NCBI GenBank assembly: GCA_941918925.1
Contig: OW799233.1
Coordinates: 81,657,797-81,721,796, forward strand
Origin: Phyto melanocephala
Taxonomy: Eukaryota > Arthropoda > Insecta > Diptera > Rhinophoridae
DNA length: 64,000 nucleotides
Direction of reading: 5' to 3'
In this document: positions 1 through 11,926 of the stretch, piece by piece
Position numbering within the stretch: the first letter of the stretch is position 1
Layout: each line of letters starts with the position of its first letter
Notes under the pieces: model-generated
The model's database searches: none
What the model saw: only the letters and a program-made list of their open reading frames with translations
Told to the model about the DNA's origin: nothing
Translations under genes and position numbers: made by a program

Positions 1-393
1 TGTTCTAATATCACTTTACTTATTACACTTATAGTTATACACTTTTATTATCAAACTCACTTTGATACGCACTTTACAAGCTCTATTGTAATACTGATCA
101 CGTTAGCTGTGTTGTTCGGCTATTTATAGTAACATAGTGGTGTTCGGTAACATTCGACAAAGTTCTCGTATGTACATTCTAGTACATTCGAAAACCGTTA
201 AATTTAAATTAAGACGTTAAGTAATAGGTACGAATAATAGAAGTGCCTAAAAGTATGCTACACATAACAACAAACATCATGTTCGAAAAACCAGCAAAAT
301 AAACTAATACAAATACAACTACAGTTACTTTAACTGCTACAACTAAAATAAATTATAATGTAAATTAAGCTATTTAAAAATAAATCTGTAACA
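1..393 (-). mobile_element. LTR end, gypsy-type, cut by the window edge
   Basis: This stretch is the reverse complement of most of the solo LTR at 58104-58676, with small indels. It ends at 391-393 in TGTAACA, the inverted form of the LTR's TGTTACA start. The other LTR end lies left of the window, so I cannot say whether this is a solo LTR or the edge of a full element. Host DNA resumes at 394 with ATAT. Confidence 0.75.
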
Positions 394-517
394 ATATCAA
401 GAAAATATTGTTTTTTCTGTAACTGAACCGAACTGAAACCGTCTAATCGATTTTTTTTTTCTTCAAAAAAAACCAATAATAGGAATAAATAAATATTTAT
501 ATATATATATATATGTA

Positions 518-1080
518 AAGGGTGGTTAAATTTTAAGGGCCGATGTTGAATGTGAACCACACCTAGCGTCGTTTTTTTCTGCATTTCATTTGACATTTCT
601 CAATTTCAATCTAATTCAATTTGAACCATGGAAAGATACACAATCGTGCAACGCGGTTGAAGTCATTCAGGCTTATTATGAAAATAAGCGTTCAAATTAA
701 AAATGCAATTCGCAATGCAATCGGCAGAATTGTGAAAAATATTTAAATTTCAGCAAAACATGTCAGTATGAAATGTGAAAACATCTGTGAATGCCTTCTT
801 AATTCGTTGAATGGAAAACATTGCGATGATGTGGCAAAAGAGCAGTCAACCTCGACTCATCATCGTACCCAACAATTGAACATCAACATCGTCATTGAAA
901 ATTTGGACCATCTAATGGAGGTGTGCCGCCGAAGTCACTGCGGCCATTTTGCCGATATTTTATTCCATACATAATTTAACCAAAGAAATAATATCATTAT
1001 AAAGAGAAATGATAATAATTTCCTAAATAATTTGTGTTTTATTCAAAATCAACATCGGCCCTTAAATTTTAACCACCCTT
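518..1080 (+). mobile_element. Deleted mariner-family element (563 bp)
   Basis: Perfect terminal inverted repeats of about 32 bp start AAGGGTGGTTAAATTTTAAG. TA dinucleotides flank both sides (516-517 and 1081-1082), the mariner target duplication. Inside, a decayed transposase reads from a start near 628 (MERYTIVQR) to a C-terminus near 971 (HFADILFHT), with frameshifts and an internal deletion. The catalytic core is largely gone, so the element is non-autonomous. Relatives lie at 41531-42125 and 46556-47172. Confidence 0.85.
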
Positions 1081-1840
1081 TATATCTATATATGCAAGGG
1101 TATCGTGAATGATTGACTGATTCACCACCGCACAGCAAACCGCAAAGAGCTAAAGACATGAATTAGAACTTAAAAGGGGTAAGTAAAAAAGGGTTCCTCT
1201 TTTTGGTAACTTAAAAAAAATACTTTTATTATTCAACAAGATATTAACCAAGGAGAATCTCAGATGACTGCAAACACAACAGACAAAAAACAACAGGCAT
1301 TTTATTAGTGTTGTTAAGTACATAATTGTCAATATCAAGGCAAATTGAAATATACAAATTTTAATATCGAAATTCGCTTTAGTCAGTATTTAACAACAAA
1401 GAAGAATTTGCCTTAAAAGTAATTTTTAAATATTAAATTTTTGGCTTTTAGATATGAAAATTTTAGAGAAAATAAATAAAAATTTCGTATTTAAAATTTG
1501 AAGACTAAAAGATAAAAATAAAAAAACTTGTAAGTTTAGAACTACAAATCTAAGTTTTTACCTAACAACAAATTGAATTCTACGTCCGGAATAAATTGCA
1601 CTGTTTCACCATAATAGGTCAAAGCTGTTCATTTATTTTTTGTGATAGAAGTTTGGCTTCGTGATGCCGGGCGTAATGAGTTACTGTTAATAGCAAAATT
1701 TATGATGTGCCAATCTCTCGATTTGTGTTGCGATAACATGTTGTGAGAAATATTTAATTAATTGTTTAATAATAATTTAATGATACGTTTAGAAGAACAA
1801 CAATCAAGTTCGCAGATTAGGGTTAAGAAATTATATGCTG
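1081..1840. other. No gene seen; dispersed repeat at its left end
   Basis: About 1090-1200 (around GACTGATTCACCACCGCACA) resembles 61930-62090, including the following AAAGAGCTAAAGACATGAA and GGTTCCTCTTT words. It is a dispersed repeat of unknown class. The rest is AT-rich with no supported coding region. Confidence 0.4.
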
Positions 1841-2165
1841 TTAGTCGCGTCCACAGGGGAGATAAGGTTAGAACATGCATACTTGCTAGGAAAGATTTGA
1901 ATTTTATTTTACTTCATTCTTCATTCAGGTGACATCACTGTTATTGAAAAAGAGGCCAAATGTGGAACAAGACTAACACTGGTCTCGGTTTATCTACCGT
2001 ATAAGGCTGCCAATCATCCGGCCAGGCGCGTGAAAAGGCTGGTTGAGTATGCGATGAGATTGAATTTAGACTTGATACTTAGCTGCGACGCCAACGCACA
2101 TAACAGTCAGTGGGGAAGCAGCGATATAAAAGAAAGGGGTGAGTCTACTTTTGATTTCATAACTG
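1840..2165 (+). pseudogene. Non-LTR retrotransposon endonuclease fragment
   Basis: Frames here read as part of an apurinic-type (EEP) endonuclease of an R1/LOA-like LINE: RTCILARKDLN, then after a frameshift TLVSVYLPYKAANHPAR and LILSCDANAHNSQWGSS near 2063-2120. The D-A-N-A-H segment corresponds to the catalytic D-x-N of these endonucleases. It breaks off near 2165 in an A-run. The matching reverse transcriptase part appears at 4085, but about 1 kb of the expected coding sequence between them is missing, so these are broken remnants. The more complete relative is at 42880-45970. Confidence 0.65.
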
Positions 2166-2633
2166 GGTCAATTTCAAAAAAAAAAAACGTACACATCGAG
2201 TTTTTTTTTGCGTCTTTTTAAAGTTTTTTCAATTTGCCGGTAGGAGTGGCCAATTTATGTAGAAATTGATGAAAATTCTGGTGGTACTTTTAGGCTCTCA
2301 AAAAGATCAATATTTGTTGAATTTTTTAAGGTTTTCTAATCGCTAAAAATGCAAAAATATTTGAAATTCAAGCTTACTACGATGTTCTTTTGTTTCTAAA
2401 GATTGACTTTTGCGAAAATCACCTTTTCGATTATAAACACAAAATCACGATTCACCTTGATTTTTAATTTTTTTTAAAAGTGACTAGTTATTTTAAAATT
2501 TTATGATGAAAATATGTTAATTTTTTGTAAAAAAAAGACTTGAACTTAGAGGTTACTTGCAAAGTAATAGGCTTGTAAAAATTTATTAAAAAAAAATAAT
2601 TATAAGCGTTTTAAGGAAAAAAAAAAACTAAGT

Positions 2634-2690
2634 GTGACGCTCAAGATATTTTGTGGCGCTCAAGATATTTTGTGACGCTCAAGAGATTTT
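2634..2690. repeat. Three 19-bp tandem units
   Basis: GTGACGCTCAAGATATTTT occurs at 2634, 2653 (one change) and 2672 (one change), exactly head to tail. Shorter related words lie at 3298-3318 and 3456-3476. Confidence 0.8.
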
Positions 2691-3078
2691 GTTGCACGTA
2701 AACAAGAAATAATACCAAATTTAAAGTTTAACGAAAAAAAGTTTATTCTTTTACAAAAAGTAAGTAAAAAAAACAAAAAATCTTCAAAAAACAAAAATTT
2801 TCATACAAAACTAAACATATACATATTCTTTGATGTCTTTAACATAAATAGAAAAAAGGAAGTAATTCTTGAAGAAACTTAGACACATATGTAAATATTT
2901 GACGCAAAACAATAACTTAACTTAATTTAATTTATAAATTTTCATTCGAATTCTTTTTCTGAATCTGTATAAACTTCATGAAATGACAAGCGGCTTTGTT
3001 TTTTTTTATTCTCATTAATTTTTACCACTTTCGAATTAAGTTTGTGGCAGTTGCATAAATTTCCGGTCCCCCAGAGGT

Positions 3079-3213
3079 TTAAGTTGCAAAAGCACGATTA
3101 AACTCAAATATACCACGATTATACCTTTCTTTCTTCTTTCTTTTATATTCGTCATTACGCGCTTTATCGAGCTTCATTTTCTCTCGATATCTTTGTGCTC
3201 TTTCAGCCGCCAT
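3079..3213 (-). CDS. Short Arg/Lys-rich ORF, transposon-associated type
   Basis: A 44-codon ORF begins MAAERAQRYREKMKLDK and continues with a KRKKKERY block, so it is strongly basic and helical. Similar RYREK/EYKRK text is common in repetitive insect ORFs of unclear class. The upstream frame (SRTTKL) is open, and the start could also be internal to a longer exon. I do not recognise a specific family. It lies inside the unclassified insert at 2166-4084. Confidence 0.3.
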   Translation of the reverse strand: MAAERAQRYREKMKLDKARNDEYKRKKKERYNRGIFEFNRAFAT

Positions 3214-4084
3214 TAATTTTGTTGTTCTACTCTTCAAAATTAAAAAATAAAATCATAATTAAGCATTTTAAGCTATGAAGCAATATACATATCAAAAGTG
3301 ATGCTCATGAAATATTTGCCTATTTTTGTTTTTTTTTCGTAGGCAATTTATTTCTCAAACTCACAAATTATAAAAAAATGAGTTGAAACCATGTAAACAA
3401 TGATTGTCAACTTCAATTTTTTACATTTAATATATTCACTTTTAAAAAAATTAGCGTGACGCTCATGAAATTTTATCGCGCCCTTACCATGGTGTTCACA
3501 AAAACTACGCAAATGCACACTTTTTTACAAAGATTTTTTTTTTTTCGCTTTTTCACTTTTGTAATAATTAAGGTTTGTACTTTCCTTACGTTATTTACTT
3601 TATTTAAATGCAAATTGAAAACTAGTAATATTACTTGAATTATAAAAAAAGTGACGCGCAATGCAAAATTGTGGGGACAACCTTTCTTTGCAACACCAAA
3701 TTCGCACTAATTCAGTTTTGACGACTATAACAAATGTAAACACAAGAAAGAAACTCAATAATTCGAAGACTGTTATTAAATGTTGCATATTTACTTTTTT
3801 CTGGATTTTATTTAATTTTGTTTACTAAAAATTCTAACGGGGGACACATGCTTTTGTATGGAAGGAGTCCGAGGGAGAAACAAAACACCATTCTGAATAA
3901 ACAAAAAAACAAACATACAAATTTGAGAATTACGTTTTTTTGTTACATATTCCTCGCTGATCACTCTCAAATTTTTTATTTTTTTGTTGTTGTTTTTTTT
4001 TTACCTAAAATAGTAGTGTAAAGTGCGGGGACACAAAAATTGCGTTTTTTTTTTAATTGACCCAACTAACTAACTAACTAATAG

Positions 4085-4800
4085 CAATATTCATAATTAG
4101 GGATAGAATGAGACTGGTCGATCTATATCTGAGAGGTTTAAATGATCCCCATGTCATCAGTAGATCCCAACATGCACATATTAAGGGTAGATCTGTTGAG
4201 AGTTCTCTGCATGATGTGGTGGGTTTTATAGAACGTAGCTTGCGTAACAGGGAATATACGCTAGCGGCGTTTTTGGATGTTGAAGGTGCATTTAACAATG
4301 TTAGCATAGAGGCGATTAGGATGGCTCTATGTGGACTGGGGGTCAGGGATTTTCTAGTTATATGAATAACCTCGATGTTGAAAAGTTGGGTTATAAATTC
4401 TAGCTTGTGGGATTTCTATATGAGGAGAGTTGTGATCAGGGGGACACCAAGGGAGGGGTTTTATCGTCCCTATTGTGGCTATTAACGGTTATCATGACGC
4501 AGTTTTAGAGTGAAGGCAGGATGATCGTGGCATACGCGAATGATGTAGTGGTGCTGGTCAGGGGAAGATTAGTGGTACTTTAATCGGCAATGTGCTTCAA
4601 TGGGAATGGGCTGGGTGTAAACCCCGAGAAGACTGAGCTAATTCTTTTTACCAGAAGATATAAGATCAATGCTTAAAGGAATAGAGTTGAAATTGGCTAC
4701 CAGGACGAAATATCTCGGTTTAGTCCTGGACAACAAGCTGTCATGGGGTTAGAATACACAGGAGTGAAGAGGGGCCTGCATGCCTACTACACTTCCAGGA
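4085..4800 (+). pseudogene. Reverse transcriptase fragment of R1/LOA-like LINE
   Basis: 4108-4362 reads MRLVDLYLRGLNDPHV, then QHAHIKGRSVESSLHD and LAAFLDVEGAFNNVS, the first half of a non-LTR reverse transcriptase with its catalytic-region D in FLDVEGAF. Beyond 4365 the frame is broken, but GGVLSSLLWLL, VAYANDVVVLV (the YADD box altered to YAND) and TKYLGLVLDNKLSWG can still be followed to about 4755. Stops and shifts make it non-functional. It is the same broad family as the fragments at 1840 and 42880. Confidence 0.75.
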
Positions 4801-4814
4801 ACTCCATAGGCAGT

Positions 4815-4914
4815 CTTAAAAAACGAGTGACAATAATTAAATTAACAACACAACATAATTGTAACACATTGCAATATTAAATGTTAAATTAATTATTGTC
4901 ACTCGTTTTTTAAG
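4815..4914. repeat. 100-bp foldback hairpin
   Basis: CTTAAAAAACGAGTGACAAT at 4815 is matched by its inverse ending TTTTTTAAG at 4914. The arms are about 25-29 bp and nearly perfect, around a roughly 45-nt AT-rich loop. It sits directly after the LINE fragment and could be a very short foldback element. The word CAATTGTCACTCGTTTT also occurs near 18949. Confidence 0.75.
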
Positions 4915-5160
4915 ATTCCTGAAGATGCCAACCGTTGGATGGCGAAATATTGAACAAAATTAATAATAAAGAAAATTATTAAAAACAGACCTTGAGCTTG
5001 ATTATTTAACCAATTTGCAATATTATTTCACTTTTTTTATTTGTTAATTTTGCATTATTATTATTTTTAATTATTCATTTATGTAAAATATTTTTACACA
5101 ACTACAAAAATTAATATAAAAAGATAAACAAATTGTAACAGCAAGCAAATTGTTCAAATA

Positions 5161-6075
5161 AAGGGTGTTTTTTTAAGCCCGATAGAACTTGAAATTGTAA
5201 AAAATAACACAAAAAATTAAATTGTAATCAAAAATTTTTTTTTATTCGAAAGATCAATACGTGACATTAACATTTGAAAATGATTTCGGGCATATGGGCA
5301 CTGCGGCTGTTCTTGACGAAGCGCATTCTGGACGTCCGTTGTTTTATCGCAAAATTGTGTTCAGCGATGAGGCGCATTTTTGGCTTAACGGGTTTGTTAA
5401 TAAGCAAAATTGCCGCATATGGAGCGAGACCAATCCACAAGAGACCCTACAGACCCTCCAGAAAAATGCACCGTTTGGTGCGGTTTTCACGCTGGTGGCA
5501 TCATCGGACCTTATTTCTTCAAAAATGAGGCCGGAGCTCGCGTTACGGTCAATGGAGATCGTTACCGCACCATGATCAATGATTTTTTGTTTGAAAATAT
5601 GGATGACATTGATCCGGAGGAGATGTGGTTTCAACAGGATGGCGCTACGTGCCATACGGCGAACGCAACCATCGACTTATTGAAATCAAAATTTGGCGAT
5701 AAGTTGATTTCGAGAAATGGACCTGTCAATTGGCCTCCAAGGTCGTGCGATTTGACACCTCTCGATTATTTCCTGTGGGGCTACGTGAAGTCACTGGTTT
5801 ATGCTGATAAACCAGCAACAATTGACGCCTTGGAGGCCAGCATTGTTCGTGTTATTCGTGACATACGGCCAGCAGTGCTCGAAAAAGTGGCCCAAAATTG
5901 GACGTCCAGAATGCGCTTCGTCAAGAACAGCCGCGGTGCCCATATGCCCGAAATCATTTTCAAATGTTAATGTCACGTATTGATCTTTCGAAAAAAAAAT
6001 TTTTTTGATTACAATTTAATTTTTTGTGTTATTTTTTACAATTTCAAGTTCTATCGGGCTTAAAAAAACACCCTT
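5161..6075 (+). mobile_element. Rearranged rosa-type (DD41D) mariner with 177-bp inverted ends
   Basis: TA duplications flank both ends (5159-5160 and 6076-6077), and the termini are AAGGGTGTTTTTTTAAGCCC and its inverse. The inverted arms are unusually long, 5161-5337 against 5900-6075. The left arm includes an inverted copy of the last codons of the transposase, so the original 5' end was replaced by an inverted copy of the 3' end. The resulting element is an inverted-end derivative lacking the transposase N-terminus. Confidence 0.85.
5338..5970 (+). pseudogene. rosa-type mariner transposase, C-terminal two thirds
   Basis: The catalytic core is visible: KIVFSDEAHFWLNGFVNKQ (first Asp), a frameshift near 5450, then WFQQDGATCHTA (second Asp) and SCDLTPLDYFLWGY (last Asp). 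The second and last Asp are separated by 41 residues, the DD41D spacing of the rosa group; classical mariner has 34. It ends HMPEIIFKC-stop at 5970. The N-terminal helix-turn-helix DNA-binding region is missing, replaced by the inverted repeat arm, and the frameshift inactivates the rest. Confidence 0.85.
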
Positions 6076-6339
6076 TATAATTAAAAAAAAAAAAATAAAC
6101 CACCTGATTTTATGAGGGCACCTTTTCAATTTACCTTAAAATTAACCGATATTTCGGATAAAAATTGTAATAGGAATTACGGCAGACATAAACATTTTTT
6201 AAAACATATTTATTTATTTTTATGTAAAAAAGAGTAGATTTATTAACTTTAAATTATGTCTATTAAATATTTTATTGTTAAATAGATATTTAAACATTTT
6301 AAACTTGGAATTTGTACATTGATATGCATAACAGAAAAT

Positions 6340-6905
6340 GGTACTTTTTTTTATTGTACTTTTTGTATTTTCTACTATTATAACGCTAGAATTTTGAAAT
6401 TAAAGAATTGATCCGAGGTGACACATACAAATTTTATGGGTGACCCAAAAGATAGTTTTTCGAATTTATATGATATTCTTTGTATTTTGAATTGGAGAAT
6501 TTTGATATTAGTGACAACTGATTCCAGGTGAGACTGAAAATGTTATGGGCGACACAAATTATCTTCGTTTATGAAGCTAGAATAATTAGTGACTATTGAC
6601 ACGAGTTGAAATTGGCTATCAAAAGGGTACTTTTTTGTATTTATACGTTTAAAAAGCTAGAATTTCAAAAGGTATTTTTTTCAAATTTTGATTTTACTTT
6701 TTGAATTTTCTACGTTTGTGAACATAGATTCTTTAAACTAGTGACTAGTGATCCGTGATATTAGGTACTATTAATCCAAGTTAAGTTTTTGAAGATAAGA
6801 ACAAAATGTTAATTTTCTTATTATTGTTGTAATTTTTGCATTTCCTAAATTTATAAATTTAAGATTTTGAAACATTGATCTTAGCTGAGATAATAGATAT
6901 GGTCC
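6340..6905. repeat. Strongly decayed tandem array, period about 100-115 bp
   Basis: Five loosely similar segments start near 6355, 6478, 6570, 6685 and 6825. Recurring elements are a TTTGTATTTT-like start, a GAATTTTGA/AGATTTTGA word, TAGTGACTAGTGATCC-like text, and GGTGACA/ATGGGCGACAC. Divergence is high, so this is a visual call. Confidence 0.4.
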
Positions 6906-8182
6906 CGATACGTCCTTTCAGTACTTTTCGGACCTTAAATGTTGGCAAATCAAACTATGATCTTCTTGCGTATACGTATATTCTATATAACGAACATACG
7001 TAGATTGATCACGTTTGAACAAGGATACAGAAGACAAAAAGGATTTAACATCAATGTAAACGAGTTTGCAATCAAAAGTGGGGAATATCTCCTAAAGCTG
7101 CAGACTAGCTTTACACGGTAATGGTGGGAGATCAAAAACCACTTATGAAACTGTGGTCTGGTGGCCGAAGGCTTTTCAGGAAACGATTAGGCAATGGAAA
7201 GATTGTTACCGTTTGGCTTATTTAAAGGGAAACTTTTTTATATGGGTCATTTATAGACGGGAGATTAGATGCTCTGTATGCTCTCTTATATCTATCTATC
7301 TCTTGAACTCATCCTGTACCTTAATTGTTCAGTTAGTAGATTTGTATCGCAATGTTATGAATTAGCAGACAATATCTGTCGCATAAACAATACGTGCCAC
7401 TGTTTATTAAAAATGTATTGTAACTTTCCTTGAGGTAGAAATCTACAGATATTTAGGCATATTGTTAAAATAGAAGAAAAGACAACATTACGTTTTAACT
7501 AACAAACAAGTATATTTTGACGATACTGATAGCTGTAAATTAAAACAATACAAATCAACTATCTAAACCATAAGTTTGGAAAAGTATGTGTCGGCCTGTA
7601 AGGCAAAAATGCCTGGTTTGATGCGTGCTTTTAATCACCGAATGGAATGTGAAATTCAACTTGACCAATTGATAATAAAACCCATTGACGTAAAGTCCTC
7701 TTTGGTGCCCGAGTGTGAATTTTTGTTTAGCTTTTTCTAAAGAATAAAATGCGAATTCAATTTCACTTTCGAACGAAATGTATCTCTGACATATCTGATA
7801 AACTATTGAGCCAGTTTTAAAACAAAATTAATACTGCTCAAAAACAATTTTATTGCTTTTTATTGAAACAATATAAACAAAGAAATTCTACAGTTCTGCT
7901 TGTATATATTATATATATATATACATATCGTCGTTCGTAAATTAGTGTGTTCTATATGTATAGGTTTTATGTGTCACATAGAACACAATAATTTACGAAC
8001 GACGATATTAAATCTTAATTTAGATAATTATTATTGACGAAGCTAATTTCAGAAAGTTACAACTCCTATCTTGTTCTAGGCAGACAAAGCACTATGTGTT
8101 ATTGTCAGTTTGAGCTAAAACCAGTATTAGCAGCTTTTGACAATTTAATAGCTTTTACTTGCGGCATGACAAGATTTTTTCA
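6906..8182. other. No recognisable gene
   Basis: Apart from the hairpin at 7925-8008 I see only short open frames, for example around 6939-7121 and 7153-7365, with no familiar motifs or convincing splice structure. An AT microsatellite lies near 7905-7925. Confidence 0.4.
7925..8008. repeat. 84-bp near-perfect hairpin
   Basis: ATATCGTCGTTCGTAAATTA at 7925 pairs with TAATTTACGAACGACGATAT ending at 8008. Pairing continues inward through GTGTTCTATATG / CATAGAACACA with small bulges, leaving a short loop around 7959-7974. Its size suits either a tiny foldback element or a precursor-microRNA-like fold. The sequence alone cannot decide. Confidence 0.7.
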
Positions 8183-8280
8183 CGGAGTGTATCGAAAAAA
8201 ATATGTAGTTGCATTAAATTAAATAAAACTCAAATCGTGCAATAAATAATTTTTCTTTTTATCATGTTAGCTTTTATATA

Positions 8281-9888
8281 CACTGAGTCAATTAAGTCTC
8301 CGTACACCAATAATCATTATATAAACTTGCAGTTTATTCTCACTTTCAAGTATTTATTTTATAATTTTTTGAATTCATTTTTAAAAAAACTTATAAACTA
8401 GAAGTCAACATAAAAAAATTGCAAATATTTTGATTAAAAGCATAAAAATGTACATAAATTCATTAATTTCGGGAAAAATAATATCAAAAAAGTCTCAGTT
8501 AATCGTTTTAACGCAAAAAATCCCAATATAAAATAAAAATGTATTTAATATGTGGTAGGTCCACCCTTCTGAGCAATTACAGCATTTAAACGGTTATGCA
8601 TGGAATGCACCAGCTTTGTTGTTGTCTGGGAATCTATTTCATTTCACTCTTCCATAATAACGGATTTTAGCTGATCCTTGCTCGTTATACTCTGCTGTCG
8701 AATCTTTCGTTCCAAGTGATCCCATAGATGGTCAATCGGGTTGAGATCAGGTGACTGAGCTGGGTGATTTATTTGCTTAGGAACTTTATAAATGAGCCAT
8801 TCCTTTACTAATCTAGAGGTGTGTTTGGGATCGTTGTCTTGTTGGAAGTAATACAAACGTCCCAAGCCCAATTTTTCTGCACTTTGTTTTAAGTTTTCTT
8901 TTAATATTTTAAGTTATGCATATCTGCCCATAGTATTTTCAATTAAAATAAGATTTCCCACCCCAGATGAAGCCATGCAACCCCAAACCATAACGTTATC
9001 TCCTCCATGCTTTACGGTTGGAGTCAAATGCTTCGGATTCATTTCAGTATTTGGCTTTCTCCATACCATTTTCTTCCATCAGAACCAAAAACGTTGAATT
9101 TACTTTCATCGCTGAAAATAACTCGATCCCAAAATAAAAAATCTTTATCAATTGTTCAATAGCGTAATCCAATCTCTTTTATATATTAACTTTTCGAACA
9201 AGGGGCTACTTATGGCTTACCCGGCCATTGTATCCATTTCGTTTAAGAGCGTTTCTTATAGTTTGGGGATTAACTGTTATTACATCACTAGTTTTCAAGT
9301 TACACATGGGCTAATTTTGGAATTATTTTCTACAGATCGTACAATTCTTCTTTCTAGATGGTTGTTTGTTTTTCTTGGTCGACCAGATCTCGATTTGTTT
9401 GCAATTGTACCGGTTTTTTTGAATTGTTGAATTACGTATTGAATGGAAGAACGTGGTCTTTTTACAATATCACCGATTTCTCTTAGACTTTTTCCGTCAT
9501 TTTGCAAATTAATAATAACTTGCTTTGTGTCCATTGAAATTTGCTTATTTTTGCACTCCATAATTATAATTTTCACTTTAGTCTACATTAAACATTAAAT
9601 TTAGCTTCCAATGACTTTTCACTTACACAAATCCGTTATCGGTGAGTTACAATGCAAAATCAAAAATTGTACGGAGACTTTTTTGAATAAAAAAATAGGG
9701 TTGCCAAATATACGTGCTTTTTTCATGGCCACCTTCGCGATTTGGCTTATAAAGATGTATCATCATTTTTCACTTTTATCCCTAGATTACATTTAAAAGC
9801 TTATATAAGCAGTATTTTAGTTTTTTAGGGAAATATGTTTGACTAATTAAAAATTAAGTTGCTGTACGGAGACTTATTTGATTCAGTG
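8281..9888 (-). mobile_element. Tc1-like element (1608 bp) with TA duplications
   Basis: Terminal repeats CACTGAGTCAATTAAGTCTC (left) and the inverse CACTGAATCAAATAAGTCTC (right) abut TA at 8279-8280 and 9889-9890. The transposase runs right to left. It sits inside the left part of the older element 8183-12499, so it is the younger insertion. Confidence 0.9.
8545..9561 (-). pseudogene. Tc1-like transposase (DD34E), inactivated
   Basis: Starting MECKNKQISMDTKQVI at 9561, the N-terminus has the paired-like helix-turn-helix (LREIGDIVKRPRSSIQYVI) and the GRPRK motif. The middle (8872-9295) is frameshifted but keeps MVWGCMASSGVGNL. The core YYFQQDNDPKHTS and SPDLNPIDHLWDHLER carries the second Asp and, where Tc1 has Glu, an Asp (NPID). 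A TGA at 8644 replaces the usual Trp; the frame then continues as IDSQTTTKLVHSMHNRL to TAA at 8545. The span of about 339 codons equals a normal Tc1 transposase. Lesions make it a pseudogene. Confidence 0.85.
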
Positions 9889-9949
9889 TATATGTAAGAT
9901 ACTATTATTTAAAAACTTATTAATTTTCAAATGTTATTACGATCATGGA

Positions 9950-10275
9950 CTGCGAAAAAAAAGTACGTAAAAATATAGTTAAAACTTTAAAAAAAAAATC
10001 CGTCATGGACTTTTAAAAAAATACCAAAAAATTTGAAAGTTGACCCTCGAACCGTTTCAAATGCCATTAAACGGTATAAGGAAGACCTGAGCATTGAAAG
10101 AAAACCTGGATCAGGAAAAAAGAAAGGTCCAAGGGTTATTGGTAAGGTAAAAGAAGTCTGCAACTGTTTCGAAGAGCACCTAACACTTCTATTTGAAAAG
10201 CAGCGCGTACGGTGAAACGCTCTAATAGATTTGTCCAAAGCACCAAAGCTTATGTTGGGCTAAAGACTTAAAAAG
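9950..10275 (+). pseudogene. N-terminal part of Tc1-like transposase (outer element)
   Basis: VDPRTVSNAIKRYKEDLSIE followed by KPGSGKKKGPR is the second helix-turn-helix and GRKR-type linker of a Tc1-mariner transposase. Reading continues as KVKEVCNCFEEHLTLLFEKQ with a stop at 10213, and degrades before the LINE insertion. The C-terminal part resumes at 11927. Confidence 0.65.
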
Positions 10276-11915
10276 TTCAGAAAGTTCCAGATCGCAATTC
10301 GGTAAACAGTTTTCCTCTGACTGGAAAATTGCCAAAGTTATCCCCGTTAGGAAAAAGAATACTGATCATGAGTTCAGACCAATTTCTTTAGTTCCTGTTT
10401 TATCGAAAATTGTTGAAAATGTAATTAAGGATCAAATTTTGTTTTTTCTTAATCAGAATCGCTTGTTGAACCCTTTTCAATCTGGTTTTCGTGATGGTTA
10501 CAGCACTAGTTCGCTGTTAATTGGTGTTACTGATTCAATTAGGCGAATAGTTGATAAGGATGATATAGCAGTATTGTTATCCCTTGACTTATCTAAAGCA
10601 TTTGACAACGTTGGTCATGCAGTTTTAATTCGTAAACTTTGCACTTATTTCGGTTTTTCATTATCTGCCTGTAGGTTAATTTATTCCTACCTATCTAATC
10701 GTTTTCAATATGTTCATTGCAAAAATCATGATTCTGAATGTTTACCAGTGACTAGTGGTGTACCGCAGGGATCAGTTATTGGCCCTTTACTATTTATGCT
10801 TTACATGAATGATTTTTTTCCTTTGTTACATGGTGTCGAATGTGAAGCCTTTGTTTTTGCAGATGACATTCAACTTTTGTTTTCGGGTCATCTTCAGCTC
10901 ATAGACGTTTTTTAATATGATGTGAATACTTTATTATCAAATATTTCTCAGTGGATAAATAATAGTAACTTTCGTATAAACTCTGCTAAAACTAAGGCAA
11001 TGCTTTTTAAACCTAATAATTCTAGGGTTAATTTGTCCATTGCTATTAATGGTGAAAACATTGAATTTGTGGAACGTATGAAATGCCTTGGTGTGGTTTT
11101 GGATAATCGCCTTGAATTTGACTGCCATATTAGTGCTTTAAGTTCGAAAATTAATTTTACTTTGCGTAGTTTATATTCCATGAATTGGTATATCCCACTG
11201 TTCATCAGAAAATGTGTGGCTCATTCATTATTGATATCTAATTTGCTATATTGCATTGAAGTTTATTCGGGATGCAATGTTGAAAATTTTAACAGGTGCG
11301 TTTTACTGTTTAATAGAATTATACGCTTTGTTTACAAATTAAAGATTCATGACCATGTGTCTAGGTACATTTTTGATTTTTTGGGTTGTAACTTTAATAA
11401 TTTTGTTCGTATACGTTGGTTAGTTTTTTTTTATAAAGTAATTCTTACTAATCGTCCAGAGTATGTTCGTAAACATTTTGTATTTTTGCAGACATACAGA
11501 AACCCTCAGCTTCTGTATCCAGTTAGAAGTCATGTTATACATGAAAGATCTTGTCAAATGTTGGAACTCTTTACCACGTTCTCTTAGACTTTCACCTCTC
11601 CCCTACTACGTTCAAGAGTAAGCTTTTAGAATATGCATCTGTCTGTGACATTTAATTGCAATTAGGATTTTTTTTGTCTTTACAAATTATAGTAGTTCTA
11701 CATACTTTATAGCGCAATGTTCATATGTATGTATTTTATTTTTGTTTATTTGAATTCATATCTTTTATTGTTAATTACATTTATTTTTGAATTGTTGTTT
11801 ACACATGTATATATGCAGATAAAATTTTATTGTTGCTAGTCTATCAATTGTATACGGCCTTATAGGCTCGATTGATTATTTGTTATCAATAAAATAAAAT
11901 AAATAAATATATAAA
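10276..11915 (+). mobile_element. 5'-truncated non-LTR retrotransposon inserted in the Tc1-like element
   Basis: The insert carries a reverse transcriptase and ends in a 3' tail of AATAAAATAAAATAAATAAA near 11885-11912. Flanks TAAAGACTTAAAAAG (left) and TAAAGAACTTAGAAG (right) look like a degraded target-site duplication. Outside it, the transposase of the outer Tc1-like element resumes. Confidence 0.65.
10300..11587 (+). pseudogene. Non-LTR reverse transcriptase (partial ORF2)
   Basis: From about 10300: WKIAKVIPVRKK, FRPISLVPVLSKIVENVI, LSLDLSKAFDNVGHAVL (first catalytic Asp), SGVPQGSVIGPLLFMLYMND, then VFADDIQLLFSG (FADD box, near 10854-10885). A frameshift or stop near 10914 separates the thumb and connection part, 10922-11587 (ISQWINNSNFRINSAKTKAM, MKCLGVVLDNRLEFD). 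The endonuclease and ORF1 are absent by 5' truncation. The YADD-region pattern fits the CR1/jockey group broadly; I do not assign a clade. Confidence 0.75.
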
Positions 11916-11926
11916 GAACTTAGAAG

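Larger units (their letters stand above)
2166..4084. other. Unclassified AT-rich insert between two LINE fragments
   Basis: About 1.9 kb separates the endonuclease and reverse transcriptase pieces. It holds a 19-bp triplet repeat (2634-2690), further single copies of GTGACGCTCATGAAAT-like text at 3298 and 3456, a small basic ORF on the minus strand, and scattered GGGGACA words near 3671, 3839 and 4026. It may be a transposon of unknown class. I found no terminal repeats. Confidence 0.35.
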